A stretch of DNA of 64,000 bases, taken from the NCBI GenBank assembly GCA_965226855.1, contig CBDDEE010000023.1, forward strand, positions 1 to 64,000, written 5' to 3'. Below, piece by piece: positions 16,215 to 24,224 of this stretch (position 1 is its first letter; every line of letters begins with the position of its first letter). Source of the DNA: JAUXJB01 sp965226855 (GTDB lineage: Bacteria > Myxococcota_A > UBA9160 > SZUA-336). Under the pieces are notes generated by a model that saw only the letters and a program-made list of their open reading frames with translations, did no database searches and had not been told where the DNA came from. The translations under genes were made by a program, and so were the position numbers.

Positions 16215-17729
16215 ATGCCCCCTCGACGGTTTCCGGTGCCGCAGTGGTTGCTCTTGCTCTCGCTCGGCGCCTTTGCTCTGGCTTTGCGCGCGCTCCACTG
16301 GTGGCGAACGCCCGCCATGTTCAACGACGGTCCGCTCTTCATCGAGCTCTCGCGCAGCATGGCGGCGGGGGACTGGCAGACCGCATTCGGCTACGACCAG
16401 CACCCCGGCTATTCGTTTCTCACCATGCTCGTGCAGAGCGTGACCGGCGACTGGGTGACGGCCGCTGTGCTGGTCTCGATCGTCTCGGGCGTCGCAGCGG
16501 TCCTGTTCCTGTACTTGCTCCTCCACGACGCCTTCGACCGGCGCGTGGCATGGATCGGCGCGCTGCTCCTCGCGGCGCACCCCTACGCTGTTTCCTTCTC
16601 GGCCGATGTGCAAAGCGACGGCCTCTACCTAAGCGCGTTCGTCGGCGCCCTGGCGCTACTCTGGAGGGCGCTCGACAGGCGCAGCAGCGGGTTTGCCGTG
16701 GCTGCCGGTCTGGCCGCAGGCGGCGCGTACCTCGTGCGGCCCGAGGGCGCAGGCGTCGTGCTGATCGGGCTCGCGCTGGTGAGCCTGGAGCTGGCGCGGC
16801 GGCGCTGGCCCTTCCCGAGCGCCGCTCGCTGGGTCGTTGCGCTGGGACTCGGAGCCGCCCTTGCGATGGCGCCCTACGCGACGCTGCTCAGCCTGACAAA
16901 CGGGACGTTCACCTTCAGCCAGAAGAAGTCGATCCAGAACCTGCTGGGACTGGACGAGATCCAGAGCTGGATGGGGCTGGGCGTCGCGCCCGCTCCCGAG
17001 CCGCCCGATCCCTCCGCGCTCTCCGAGCTGGCCCAAAACGCGCTCTCGTCCGGGCGCTACGAGATCGTGTTCCTGGTCCTGCTCGGGCTGCTCACGCTGC
17101 GGGGTCGGCCTGGGCTGCGAGGGCGCTTCATGCTCGTCTCCCTCGGCATCTATAGCTTGATCCTCTACGCGCTGATCAGAGAGGTCGGCTACGTGAGCCG
17201 ACGCCACACGCTGCCGCTCGCGGTGCTGCTCCTAGGGTACGCAGCGGTCGGAGTCCCCGTACTGGGGTGCGGGATGCTGCGCGCCGGGCGCGCGGTGGCG
17301 CGCAGCCAGCACGCGATCCGGGCGCGCGCGGCGATCGTTGCGGGGCTCGTCGTGGTGCTCGGGCTCGAGCTCGGCAAGGGCCTGCGCCCCCATCGCCTGA
17401 ACGCGGTCGCGGAGCGCAGGGCGGCGGAGTGGCTGCGCGAGCGTGGGACCTCCGGCGCGCCGGTAGCCGCCGGCAAGCACAGGGTCGCGTTCTACGCGGA
17501 GGCTCCGTTCGTGAACTTCCCGCGCGCCCCCACCGACTCGGCGTTGCTCCCTGATCTGCGCAGCAGCGACGTGCGCTACCTGGTGCTCGACGAGGGCGAG
17601 AACCGGGTCCTGCTCGCGAGCACGGACGACGCAGCGTCAGTCCTGCGCCTGCTCCACCGGGACGAGGCACACGGCCACACCGCGTTCGTGTACGAGCTGC
17701 TGCCGACCTCACCTCGGATCTGTGAGTAG
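16215..17729 (+). CDS. GT39/ArnT-like integral membrane glycosyltransferase
   Basis: A 504-residue polytopic protein with about ten hydrophobic helices. The first periplasmic loop contains the MFNDGPLF acidic motif followed by WQTAFGYDQHPGYSF, as in polyprenyl-phosphate-sugar-dependent GT-C transferases (PMT/ArnT, glycosyltransferase family 39-like). These move a sugar from a lipid-linked donor to a protein or lipid on the outer face of the inner membrane. Conserved AAHPYAVSFSAD and RPEG-type segments support the family. Divergent partner of the carbamoyltransferase, suggesting shared glycan decoration. Its last 154 bases overlap antisense with the run-on tail of the SDR at 17576. Confidence 0.85.
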   Translation: MPPRRFPVPQWLLLLSLGAFALALRALHWWRTPAMFNDGPLFIELSRSMAAGDWQTAFGYDQHPGYSFLTMLVQSVTGDWVTAAVLVSIVSGVAAVLFLYLLLHDAFDRRVAWIGALLLAAHPYAVSFSADVQSDGLYLSAFVGALALLWRALDRRSSGFAVAAGLAAGGAYLVRPEGAGVVLIGLALVSLELARRRWPFPSAARWVVALGLGAALAMAPYATLLSLTNGTFTFSQKKSIQNLLGLDEIQSWMGLGVAPAPEPPDPSALSELAQNALSSGRYEIVFLVLLGLLTLRGRPGLRGRFMLVSLGIYSLILYALIREVGYVSRRHTLPLAVLLLGYAAVGVPVLGCGMLRAGRAVARSQHAIRARAAIVAGLVVVLGLELGKGLRPHRLNAVAERRAAEWLRERGTSGAPVAAGKHRVAFYAEAPFVNFPRAPTDSALLPDLRSSDVRYLVLDEGENRVLLASTDDAASVLRLLHRDEAHGHTAFVYELLPTSPRICE

Positions 17730-18559
17730 CCCGAGCCGTCCATATCGACCCCGATACCCGAGGCCTTCTCGATCCAGGCGAACTCGCGCAGGATCTCCTG
17801 AGAGTAGGTGACGCGGCCCGTCACCTTGTCGATCGGCTCGGTGGCGAGAAGCAGGGCGGAGCGCGCCATTAGCTCGGCCGGCTCGGCGCTCGGGTCATCC
17901 TCGCGCTCGAGCAACCTGTGGTGCAGCACGCCAGGCGTTGCCACGATCTGCGAAGGGCTCACGCACGTGACCGAGATGCCGTCAGGGTAGACCTCCTCGG
18001 CCAGACCCTGCGTGAAGCGCTCGAGCGCGGCCTTCTCCGCACCGTAAAGCGTCCCACCCCGCACGGGCGGCCCCTCGTAGGGTCCGCGACCCGGACCGAT
18101 CGCCGCGCCACTCGAGATGTTCACGATCGCGCCGCCCTTGGCCGGCATCATGTCCTCCAGCACCAGGCGGCTCAGCAGGAAGGGCGCGTGGAAGTTCACC
18201 GCGAATGAACGCAGCCACTTGTTCTCTGGAAACTGCGCCACTGGGATGAAGTACGTCAGGGCCGCGTTGTTCACGAGCACCTGGATGGGTCCGTAGGCCT
18301 GGCGCGTCTCTTCGACGACGCGCCGACACTCGTCGAACTGCGAGATGTCGGCCGCAATGGGGGTCGCGTCACCGCCGGCGTCGTGGATCTCCTTTAGCGT
18401 GGTCGCGAGCGACCCCTCGAGCGGATGGCTGCCCTCCTCGAGCGTCCTGGCCACGCAGGCCACCCGGGCGCCCTCCGCGGCAAAGAGGCGGGCCACCTCC
18501 TTTCCGATCCCTCGGCTCGCCCCAGTGACCAGCGCGACTTTTCCGTCGAGCTTTCCCAT
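17576..18559 (-). CDS. SDR oxidoreductase with run-on C-terminal tail
   Basis: A classical SDR: TGASRGIG, NNAALTYF, catalytic Ser in NISSGAA, and YGAEK for Tyr/Lys. The family-like sequence ends at IGVDMDGSGYSQI (to about 17717, 281 residues). The next codon, CGA at 17714-17716, is one base from TGA, and reading continues 46 more residues rich in Ser/Arg that are simply antisense to the glycosyltransferase gene. The native stop has probably been lost, though the catalytic domain is complete. It lies 21 bases downstream of the methyltransferase in an operon with the AICAR transformylase. Substrate unknown. Confidence 0.83.
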   Translation of the reverse strand: MGKLDGKVALVTGASRGIGKEVARLFAAEGARVACVARTLEEGSHPLEGSLATTLKEIHDAGGDATPIAADISQFDECRRVVEETRQAYGPIQVLVNNAALTYFIPVAQFPENKWLRSFAVNFHAPFLLSRLVLEDMMPAKGGAIVNISSGAAIGPGRGPYEGPPVRGGTLYGAEKAALERFTQGLAEEVYPDGISVTCVSPSQIVATPGVLHHRLLEREDDPSAEPAELMARSALLLATEPIDKVTGRVTYSQEILREFAWIEKASGIGVDMDGSGYSQIRGEVGSSSYTNAVWPCASSRWSRRRTDAASSVLASRTRFSPSSSTR

Positions 18560-18580
18560 GGCGCACCTCCTGCACCGATT

Positions 18581-19141
18581 CTACTCCGAGCGTGCCACGA
18601 CCTGTGCTACGGCGTGATCGCGGCTCCAGCCCTCGCGGTAGTAGACGACTTCTAACGGGGCGACGAGCTCGAGCAGCTCGTTCGTCTCGAGCAGGAAGCG
18701 CGGCCCGGGCTTGGGGTGGCGCTCCAGGTTGCGGCGCGTCGGGAGCTCTGCGACGAAGCAGCCGCCGGGTGCGAGCCGCTGCCGGAGCTCCGGGAACAGG
18801 TCGCGCTGCAGGTAGAAGAAGCAGCTGATGAGCGAGAACGGGCCGTTGGGAAGCACCTCGGACTCCAGGTCGAGGACGCTCGCCGAGAGCTCGAGACCCT
18901 CGGCCAGGGCGTTGGACCTGCACAGGCGGATTGCCTCGCCAGACACGTCCACCGCCGTCGTGTCGAGCCCGCGGCGGGCGAGCCAGAGCGCCATCCGCCC
19001 AGAGCCCGTGGCAACGTCCAGGGCTCGTCCGGTGCGCGGCAGCTCCTGGTCGACGGCGGCGAGCCAGGCGGGCACCTCGGTGCCGCGGTGGGAGCCCGCA
19101 CGATAGCGGCGGTCCCAGCGCTCGCGGTCCGCCTCGGCCAT
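18581..19141 (-). CDS. SAM-dependent methyltransferase (TehB/UbiE-like fold)
   Basis: A 186-residue class-I methyltransferase. Motif I is ALDVATGSGRMALWLA, followed by TTAVDVSGEAIRL (the acidic residue contacting the SAM ribose), and LAPGGCFVAELP matches the post-motif strand. The N-terminal WDRRYRAGSHRGTEVP is typical of TehB-like proteins that methylate small thiols or oxyanions. Three bases separate its start from the AICAR-transformylase stop, so it is probably translated from the same mRNA; the methyl acceptor is unknown and a link to purine synthesis is only positional. Confidence 0.85.
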   Translation of the reverse strand: MAEADRERWDRRYRAGSHRGTEVPAWLAAVDQELPRTGRALDVATGSGRMALWLARRGLDTTAVDVSGEAIRLCRSNALAEGLELSASVLDLESEVLPNGPFSLISCFFYLQRDLFPELRQRLAPGGCFVAELPTRRNLERHPKPGPRFLLETNELLELVAPLEVVYYREGWSRDHAVAQVVARSE

Positions 19142-19144
19142 ACC

Positions 19145-20302
19145 CTAATGGTGAAACAGACGCAGATCGGTGTGGACCAGGGTGATCCCGTACTCCTCGC
19201 AGGCCGCTCGGATCTCCGCGTCACGCGCGGAGCCTCCTGGTTGCGCGATGTTGCGCACACCGTGCCGCACTGCGTGGTCCACGTTGTCGCGGAAGGGAAT
19301 GAAGCCATCCGAGACCAGGGAGACCCCGTCGAGTCCCCCGATCCACATCGCCTTCTCCTCTGCGCCGAGCAGCTCGAGCGGCTGCTCTAGTGCCTCGCCG
19401 AGTGCCCTCTCCTCGGCCGGGAGCAGGTCGCCCTCGATGTAGCGGACGCGCCAGTTGATCCGGTCCTGGCGCCTGACGCCCTTCTTGAAGACGAGCCCTA
19501 GCACCTTGGGGTGGCGGCCGAGGTACCACACGTCTGCCTTCGCGGCGGCTAGCTTCGTGCAGTCGACGCGCGACTGCTGGCCCGCGCCGATGCCGATCAT
19601 CTGGCCCCCGAGCACGAAGCCCATGGAGTTCGACTGGGTGTACTTCAGGGTGATCAGCCCGAGCGTGAGATCGCGGCGCGCCTCGTCATCGAGCTTCCCA
19701 CACACGACAGTGTCAAGATGAGAGGGCACGACTGGCTGGTTGTTGCGATCCTGTACGAGCCGCATGCCGAAGACCTCGCGGGACTCGCGCTCCGGGGGCC
19801 GATAGTCGGGATCGGCCTGCAAGACGATGAACGAGCCCCCCTTCTTGGCGCAGAGCGTACGCAGCGCCTCGGGCTCGTAACCTGGCGCGACGATGCCGTC
19901 AGAGACCACTCCCTTCAGGAAGTCCGCGGTCGCCCGGTCGACGGGATCGGAGAGCGCCACGAAGTCGCCGAACGAGCACTTGGGATCAGCGCCGCGGGCG
20001 CGCACGTACGCGGTCGTGGCGGGGGTGAGCTCAAGACCCGCAACCTCGTAGGCACGCGCCAGGTCGCGCTGCAGATCCACTGCCACCGCGGCCCCGGCCG
20101 GCGACACGTGCTTGAAGCTCGCCGCAGCCGGCAGCTCGAGCGCGACCCGCAGCTCGGAGACGAGCTGCCAGGCGTTCAGCGCATCGAGCAGGTTGATCAT
20201 CGACGGCGTTCCGTTCAAGAGGTCCAGCGGGGCGCGCCCGCTCTCGAGGGACTCAGCGATCGCATACGCCTGGTGGGGATTGCAACCGTACTTCAACCGC
20301 AT
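19145..20302 (-). CDS. Stand-alone AICAR formyltransferase (PurH-like, no cyclohydrolase domain)
   Basis: A 385-residue protein corresponding to the AICAR transformylase half of PurH. That domain transfers a formyl group from 10-formyl-tetrahydrofolate to AICAR in the ninth step of purine synthesis. Seen: RLKYGCNPHQ at the start, catalytic Lys-His in ASFKHVSPAGAAV, LKYTQSNSMGFV and GVRNIAQPGGSARD. The N-terminal IMP cyclohydrolase domain found in bifunctional PurH (about 520 residues) is absent, so IMP closure would need a separate gene. The ATG at 20302 begins at the domain start; the longer frame to 20410 looks noncoding. First gene of a minus-strand operon with a methyltransferase and an SDR. 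Confidence 0.88.
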   Translation of the reverse strand: MRLKYGCNPHQAYAIAESLESGRAPLDLLNGTPSMINLLDALNAWQLVSELRVALELPAAASFKHVSPAGAAVAVDLQRDLARAYEVAGLELTPATTAYVRARGADPKCSFGDFVALSDPVDRATADFLKGVVSDGIVAPGYEPEALRTLCAKKGGSFIVLQADPDYRPPERESREVFGMRLVQDRNNQPVVPSHLDTVVCGKLDDEARRDLTLGLITLKYTQSNSMGFVLGGQMIGIGAGQQSRVDCTKLAAAKADVWYLGRHPKVLGLVFKKGVRRQDRINWRVRYIEGDLLPAEERALGEALEQPLELLGAEEKAMWIGGLDGVSLVSDGFIPFRDNVDHAVRHGVRNIAQPGGSARDAEIRAACEEYGITLVHTDLRLFHH

Positions 20303-20422
20303 AGTCCGGAAGCTACCACACGACCCTGCGCCGACTGCAGCCCTGCTGCTGCACCCATTCTCGCTGAGCGCCCAGCGTTGGGCCCGCCTGCTGGCACCGG
20401 GCTTGCACATGCAGGCGTCACC

Positions 20423-20545
20423 ATGACCAGCTCAAGGACCAAGACAGACCAAGTTCGCAAGCAGCTGGTGGCGAGCGCGCTGGCTGGAGCATTCTGGACG
20501 CTCGTCGTCCTGCTGGCCACCCTGTCGAGCAAGCTCTTCATGTAA
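20423..20545 (+). CDS. Possible 40-residue single-helix membrane protein
   Basis: A short ORF starting MTSSRTKTDQVRKQL, then one hydrophobic helix (ALAGAFWTLVVLLATL) and a short end. The basic N-terminus followed by one helix resembles many bacterial small membrane proteins, but no homolog is recognised and the ribosome site is weak. It sits between the divergent AICAR transformylase and the SDR at 20581. Confidence 0.35.
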   Translation: MTSSRTKTDQVRKQLVASALAGAFWTLVVLLATLSSKLFM

Positions 20546-20580
20546 GATCCCGTGGGTACGCGGACTCGGGAGGGGCAAGC

Positions 20581-21324
20581 GTGGACCTCGGGATTGCAGG
20601 CAAGACGGCCGCCGTGGCGGCGGCTTCGGCGGGACTCGGCTTCGGGGTGGCTGCCGCGCTGGCTGCCGAGGGTGTGCGGGTCGCGATCTGCAGCAGGGAT
20701 TCCGCTCGCATCAAGGACGCGGCCGAGCGGCTCGGAGAGCCTGCCGTCGGACTCGTGGCCGACATGTCGAGCCCCGAGGGCGCTGCGGGCTTCGTGAGCG
20801 CCGCACGTGAGGCTCTCGGCTCGGTGGACATCTTGATCCCGAACGCCGGAGGCCCGCCTCCGGGGACGTTCGCCACCACGACCCAGAAGGCCTACCAGGA
20901 GGCCCTGGATCTGAACCTGCACTCCACCATCGCCATGTGCCGGGAGGCCGTCCCGGAGATGCAGAAGCGCGGCTGGGGCCGTGTCGTGGCGATCACATCC
21001 ATGGGCGCGCGGGAGCCCATCGCCATCCTCGCCGCCTCGTCAACGGCACGGGCGGCAGTAACCGCGTTCCTGAAGGTGATGGCCGGCGAGGTCGCGGGCG
21101 ACGGCGTCACGGTGACCTCCATCCAGCCCGGCGCGCACGCCACCGAGCGCATGCGCATGGGGGGTCGGGACCCGAGCGAGGTCGCAAAGGGCATTCCCGT
21201 GGGCTTCGTAGGTACGGCGGAGGACTTCGGCCAGGCAGTAGCCTTCCTGTGCTCGCAGCAGGCGCGCTTCATCACCGGCACGGGCCTCCTGATCGACGGA
21301 GGGGTCGGCAAGGGCCTGCTCTAG
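20581..21324 (+). CDS. SDR-family protein lacking the YxxxK pair
   Basis: A 247-residue SDR with a modified cofactor loop (AAASAGLGFGVA), PNAGGPPPG and a catalytic-type Ser in VAITSMGARE. The usual Tyr-x-x-x-Lys is replaced by a segment reading SSTARAAVTAF. FabG-like SDRs of this type, with an N/T-xxRAG motif, are known in bacteria and their chemistry is poorly defined. The C-terminal ITGTGLLIDGGV is typical. The start is GTG at 20581 after GGGAGGGG. It is followed by a hairpin-rich convergent region. Confidence 0.83.
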   Translation: MDLGIAGKTAAVAAASAGLGFGVAAALAAEGVRVAICSRDSARIKDAAERLGEPAVGLVADMSSPEGAAGFVSAAREALGSVDILIPNAGGPPPGTFATTTQKAYQEALDLNLHSTIAMCREAVPEMQKRGWGRVVAITSMGAREPIAILAASSTARAAVTAFLKVMAGEVAGDGVTVTSIQPGAHATERMRMGGRDPSEVAKGIPVGFVGTAEDFGQAVAFLCSQQARFITGTGLLIDGGVGKGLL

Positions 21325-21388
21325 TCTTGTGGGACCCGGCCGCGGGCGGCCGCGGCCACCCACCTCCGCTCAAGCCTTCGGCCTTCGC

Positions 21389-21417
21389 TGCGCGCGCCGC
21401 GTTCCGCGGCGCGCGCA
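21389..21417. repeat. Perfect GC-rich hairpin, 13-bp arms with 3-base loop
   Basis: TGCGCGCGCCGCG (21389-21401), loop TTC, then its exact reverse complement (21405-21417). It lies 64 bases after the SDR stop in a region where SDR and VWA genes converge. No T-tract follows, so it is not a classical intrinsic terminator, though a structure this stable could stall or protect transcripts. Confidence 0.75.
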
Positions 21418-21452
21418 GGGTGCCTTTCAGGCAACGGACAATCGGAACCGGG

Positions 21453-21538
21453 CGGAACTTGGGGACGGTCCTTAATCGGAACCAGATCCTCGATCATCAG
21501 ACGAAGAAGTTCCGATTAAGGACCGTCTCCAAGTTCCG
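21453..21538. repeat. Long inverted repeat, 29-bp arms (28 matches), REP-like
   Basis: The left arm 21453-21481 starts CGGAACTTGGGGACGGTC and ends TTAATCGGAA; the right arm 21510-21538 is its reverse complement with one mismatch (GGGG versus GGAG). The 28-base spacer is AT-richer than its surroundings. The TTGGGGACGGTCC core resembles repeats bordering REP-associated (Y1) transposase genes in GC-rich proteobacteria, from memory, so a palindromic non-autonomous repeat is likely. It could alternatively serve as a bidirectional terminator for the convergent genes. Confidence 0.75.
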
Positions 21539-21551
21539 TTCGGAAGCGCTG

Positions 21552-22796
21552 CTATGGGGGGGCTTGCCGGCCGGTCTCGGGGGGCGGAAGGGGATCCGGG
21601 TAGATCTCCACGTCGCTCTCGCGCCTCGGTCCTGCCTCGGTCTGGGAGGCGAGCTCGGTCTCCGCCGCTCGGTGGCGCAACTCGACCAGCATGCGGGCGG
21701 CATGCCTTCGGTCCTCGAGCGATTCGATCTCCGGCTTCTCGTAGAACACGCGGCGCTCGACCCCAACGCGCTGCCCGTGGGGCCCGATCGCGGACACCTC
21801 GAGCCAATTCCAGCCCGGCGCCAGCGGGACGAAGCCGTCGAAGCTGCCGTCTGTGAAGACGCGAACGGCCCGAGCGACTTGCCCCGTCGTGCGGTTGCGG
21901 ATCAACAGACCGGCGGGCTTCGCGAACGCGACCTTCCCGAGCTCCTCCAGCACCCGCTTCGGGTCTTCCACCTCGACGAAACGTCCGCCCGTGACCTCGG
22001 CGATCTCCTGTAGAACACCGGGGTCCTCGCGGGCGTCCTCTCCGAACGCCAGGGTGTACACCTGCACTCCAGCGTCCGCGAGCTCTCGCGCGGCGCGCAG
22101 AGCCCTGCGTCTGGCGACGTGCTCGTTGCGCGGAACCGTCGGCTGACCATCGGAAAAGAGGACCACGATGCGCGGCCGGCTGGGGCCACGCTTGCGGGGA
22201 GCCTCGAGCAGCATGTCCCGCGCGAGCCGAAGTGCACTTGAGATGTTCGTCCCCGTCCAATCGACTCTGATCCGGATGCGCTCCAGCCCCTCGATCGCGT
22301 GCTCTGGCGAGCCCACCTCAACGCGGGGGCGAGGCTTACCCGTATAGGTGAGAATGCCCAGCCGGGCGCGTCGCTCTCCCAGGCGATCCACCAGAGTTCG
22401 AGCCGCGAGCAGCTCCGAATGAATGATCGTGTCGTCGGGGTCGGTCGTCCAGGAGCGATACAACCGCGGCGGCCTACCGTACGATACCCGCCGGTCCCGT
22501 CCGACCTTGCCGTCGCCGTCCACATCGACGCCCATGGCCCAGAGGGTCGTGTTCGAGAGGTCGAGGGCGAGCACCACGTCCGCACTGACGAGCTCCTGGA
22601 TCCCGGCGCCCGAACCGAATTCGTCCGGCTCCCCGATCAGCGTTCGACCCCGCACCTCGACCAGCGCCGCGGACAGACGCACCCGCTGGTTCTCGGTGGG
22701 CCGCTCCACCGCGAGCCAGAGCATCTCCTCAGCGGGCGCCCCGGCGGCGGCCAGCCCGAGCACCGCCACGCTGACACCGATGGCGAGACAGCGCAT
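21552..22796 (-). CDS. Secreted von Willebrand factor A-domain protein
   Basis: A 414-residue protein with an N-terminal signal peptide (MRCLAIGVSVAVLGLAAAGAPA). A VWA domain spans about residues 70-290: the MIDAS motif is LALDLSNTT (D-x-S-x), IVVLFSDGQPT is the second metal loop, and GVQVYTLAFGEDA follows. VWA domains bind divalent metal and mediate protein contacts. The C-terminus ends in a Pro-rich stretch. An insertion VDVDGDGKVGRD after MIDAS looks like a calcium-binding loop (DxDxDG). Exported by Sec, probably periplasmic or surface attached; no partner identified. Divergent from the MORN lipoprotein at 22864. Confidence 0.86.
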   Translation of the reverse strand: MRCLAIGVSVAVLGLAAAGAPAEEMLWLAVERPTENQRVRLSAALVEVRGRTLIGEPDEFGSGAGIQELVSADVVLALDLSNTTLWAMGVDVDGDGKVGRDRRVSYGRPPRLYRSWTTDPDDTIIHSELLAARTLVDRLGERRARLGILTYTGKPRPRVEVGSPEHAIEGLERIRIRVDWTGTNISSALRLARDMLLEAPRKRGPSRPRIVVLFSDGQPTVPRNEHVARRRALRAARELADAGVQVYTLAFGEDAREDPGVLQEIAEVTGGRFVEVEDPKRVLEELGKVAFAKPAGLLIRNRTTGQVARAVRVFTDGSFDGFVPLAPGWNWLEVSAIGPHGQRVGVERRVFYEKPEIESLEDRRHAARMLVELRHRAAETELASQTEAGPRRESDVEIYPDPLPPPETGRQAPP

Positions 22797-22863
22797 GCCA
22801 CCATTCTAGCCGTTGGCCGCGGCAGCGGCGGAGAAGCGCGCGCGTGCCTGTTATCCTCGGCTC

Positions 22864-23394
22864 GTGGCCACCGCGCGCCTCTTCTACGTCGTCATCACCG
22901 CCCTATTCGTTCTGCCTGCGTGTACGACCACTCAAGGACGCTGCGTCCGGGGAGACTGCACTAGTGGCGAGGGGACGTTTCGCTGGCCGACCGGGGAGGT
23001 TCACAGGGGGGAGTGGGAAGAGGCGATGCCGAACGGTCTGGGCGAGCACGAGTGGCCGGATGGTCGCACCTTCAACGGGGGCTTCAGGGACGGCGTGATC
23101 GAGGGACACGGGGTCATGCACTTTCTGGACGGGGGTAGCTACGACGGCGACTGGCAGCGGGGCCAGATCCACGGCTGGGGCATCAGGACCTGGGCGGACG
23201 GGGAAAAGTACTCCGGCGACTGGTTTGAGGGCCGCAGGTCGGGCTGGGGAACGACGAGCTGGCCGAGCGGCCAGACCTTCGAGGGCGAATACAAAGACGA
23301 CCAGGCCAGCGGTCGCGGAACGCTCACCGCGGCCGACGGCAAGGTCTTCTCCGGTCGCTGGAAGGATGGCAAGCTCGAAAGCCCGAGCCCCTGA
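22864..23394 (+). CDS. MORN-repeat lipoprotein
   Basis: A 176-residue protein starting at GTG 22864, chosen because VATARLFYVVITALFVLPAC is a clean lipoprotein signal with Cys20. The rest is six near-perfect 23-residue MORN units, such as GWGIRTWADGEKYSGDW, covering about residues 33-172. MORN repeats form an extended beta sheet and bind lipids or proteins. The longer frame from 22813 would place residues ahead of the signal peptide and is less likely. The lipid anchor and the lack of other domains suggest a periplasmic scaffold. The next gene begins five bases later. Confidence 0.85.
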   Translation: MATARLFYVVITALFVLPACTTTQGRCVRGDCTSGEGTFRWPTGEVHRGEWEEAMPNGLGEHEWPDGRTFNGGFRDGVIEGHGVMHFLDGGSYDGDWQRGQIHGWGIRTWADGEKYSGDWFEGRRSGWGTTSWPSGQTFEGEYKDDQASGRGTLTAADGKVFSGRWKDGKLESPSP

Positions 23395-23398
23395 CTCC

Positions 23399-24193
23399 AT
23401 GCCTCCCCTCCTCCCCCACTTCGAGGTTCATCCCGGCAGGGGTCCGTACGTGCTGCTGGTACACGGGATCATCTCGAGCCGCGAGCAATGGTGCCTCAAT
23501 CTCGGCGCGCTCTCGGAGGTCTGCAGCCCCGTGGTCGTGGAGCTGTTCGGCCACGGCCGCTCGCCGGCTCCCGAGGAGCTGGCCGACTACCACCCCGATC
23601 GCTACATCGACGCCTTCGAGCAGATCCGTGCGGACCTCGGACAGGAGCGCTGGATCGTGCTCGGGCAGTCGATGGGCGCGGCCCTCACGCTACGTTACGC
23701 GCTCCACCACCCTGCGCGCGTAGCGGCTCACATCCTCACGAACTCCAGCTCGGCCTTCGCCGAGCCCGAGTGGGCGGAGCAGCTCAAGCCCGGCATGGAG
23801 GCCTTGCTGCGAGACGTCGAGCGCGAAGGCGCGGCGGCCCTCGAGCGGATACCGATCCACCCCAGGCACGGCCGGCGGCTCCCCGCGGACGTCAAGTCAC
23901 GCCTTGTCGCGGAAGCGAAGCTGCACGATCCGCGCGGCGTAGCCCTCTCGATGATCGGGACGGCAGCGAAGTCGGGGATGGGAGATCAGCTGGAGCGCAA
24001 CCAGGTACCGACTCTGTTGCTGTGCGGCGCGCGAGAGAAGCGCTTCGATGCGCACCGACGCAAGGCCGAGCAACGGATGCCACTGCTCGAGGTCGCGGAG
24101 CTCGAGGCCGGTCACGCCGTAAACCTGGAGGCGCACGCGGAGTTCAACCGCCTAGCTGTAGAGTTCGTGTCGCGTCACGGGCGCGGGCTATGA
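23399..24193 (+). CDS. Alpha/beta hydrolase
   Basis: A 264-residue alpha/beta hydrolase: VLLVHGIISSREQW near the N-terminus, ELFGHGRS, nucleophile in VLGQSMGAALTLR (G-Q-S-M-G) and the His in ELEAGHAVNLEAH. The ATG at 23399 starts PPLLPHFEVHP; the open frame further upstream is the out-of-frame end of the MORN gene. It lies five bases after that gene and is probably cotranscribed with it and with the amidohydrolase at 24225. Substrate unknown. Confidence 0.87.
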   Translation: MPPLLPHFEVHPGRGPYVLLVHGIISSREQWCLNLGALSEVCSPVVVELFGHGRSPAPEELADYHPDRYIDAFEQIRADLGQERWIVLGQSMGAALTLRYALHHPARVAAHILTNSSSAFAEPEWAEQLKPGMEALLRDVEREGAAALERIPIHPRHGRRLPADVKSRLVAEAKLHDPRGVALSMIGTAAKSGMGDQLERNQVPTLLLCGAREKRFDAHRRKAEQRMPLLEVAELEAGHAVNLEAHAEFNRLAVEFVSRHGRGL

Positions 24194-24224
24194 TGCCCCC
24201 ACAAAACCCCAGGAGAAGCTCTCG

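Noticed and set aside
21389..21417. Classical intrinsic terminator
   Set aside because: Strong hairpin but no following T run; kept only as a repeat.
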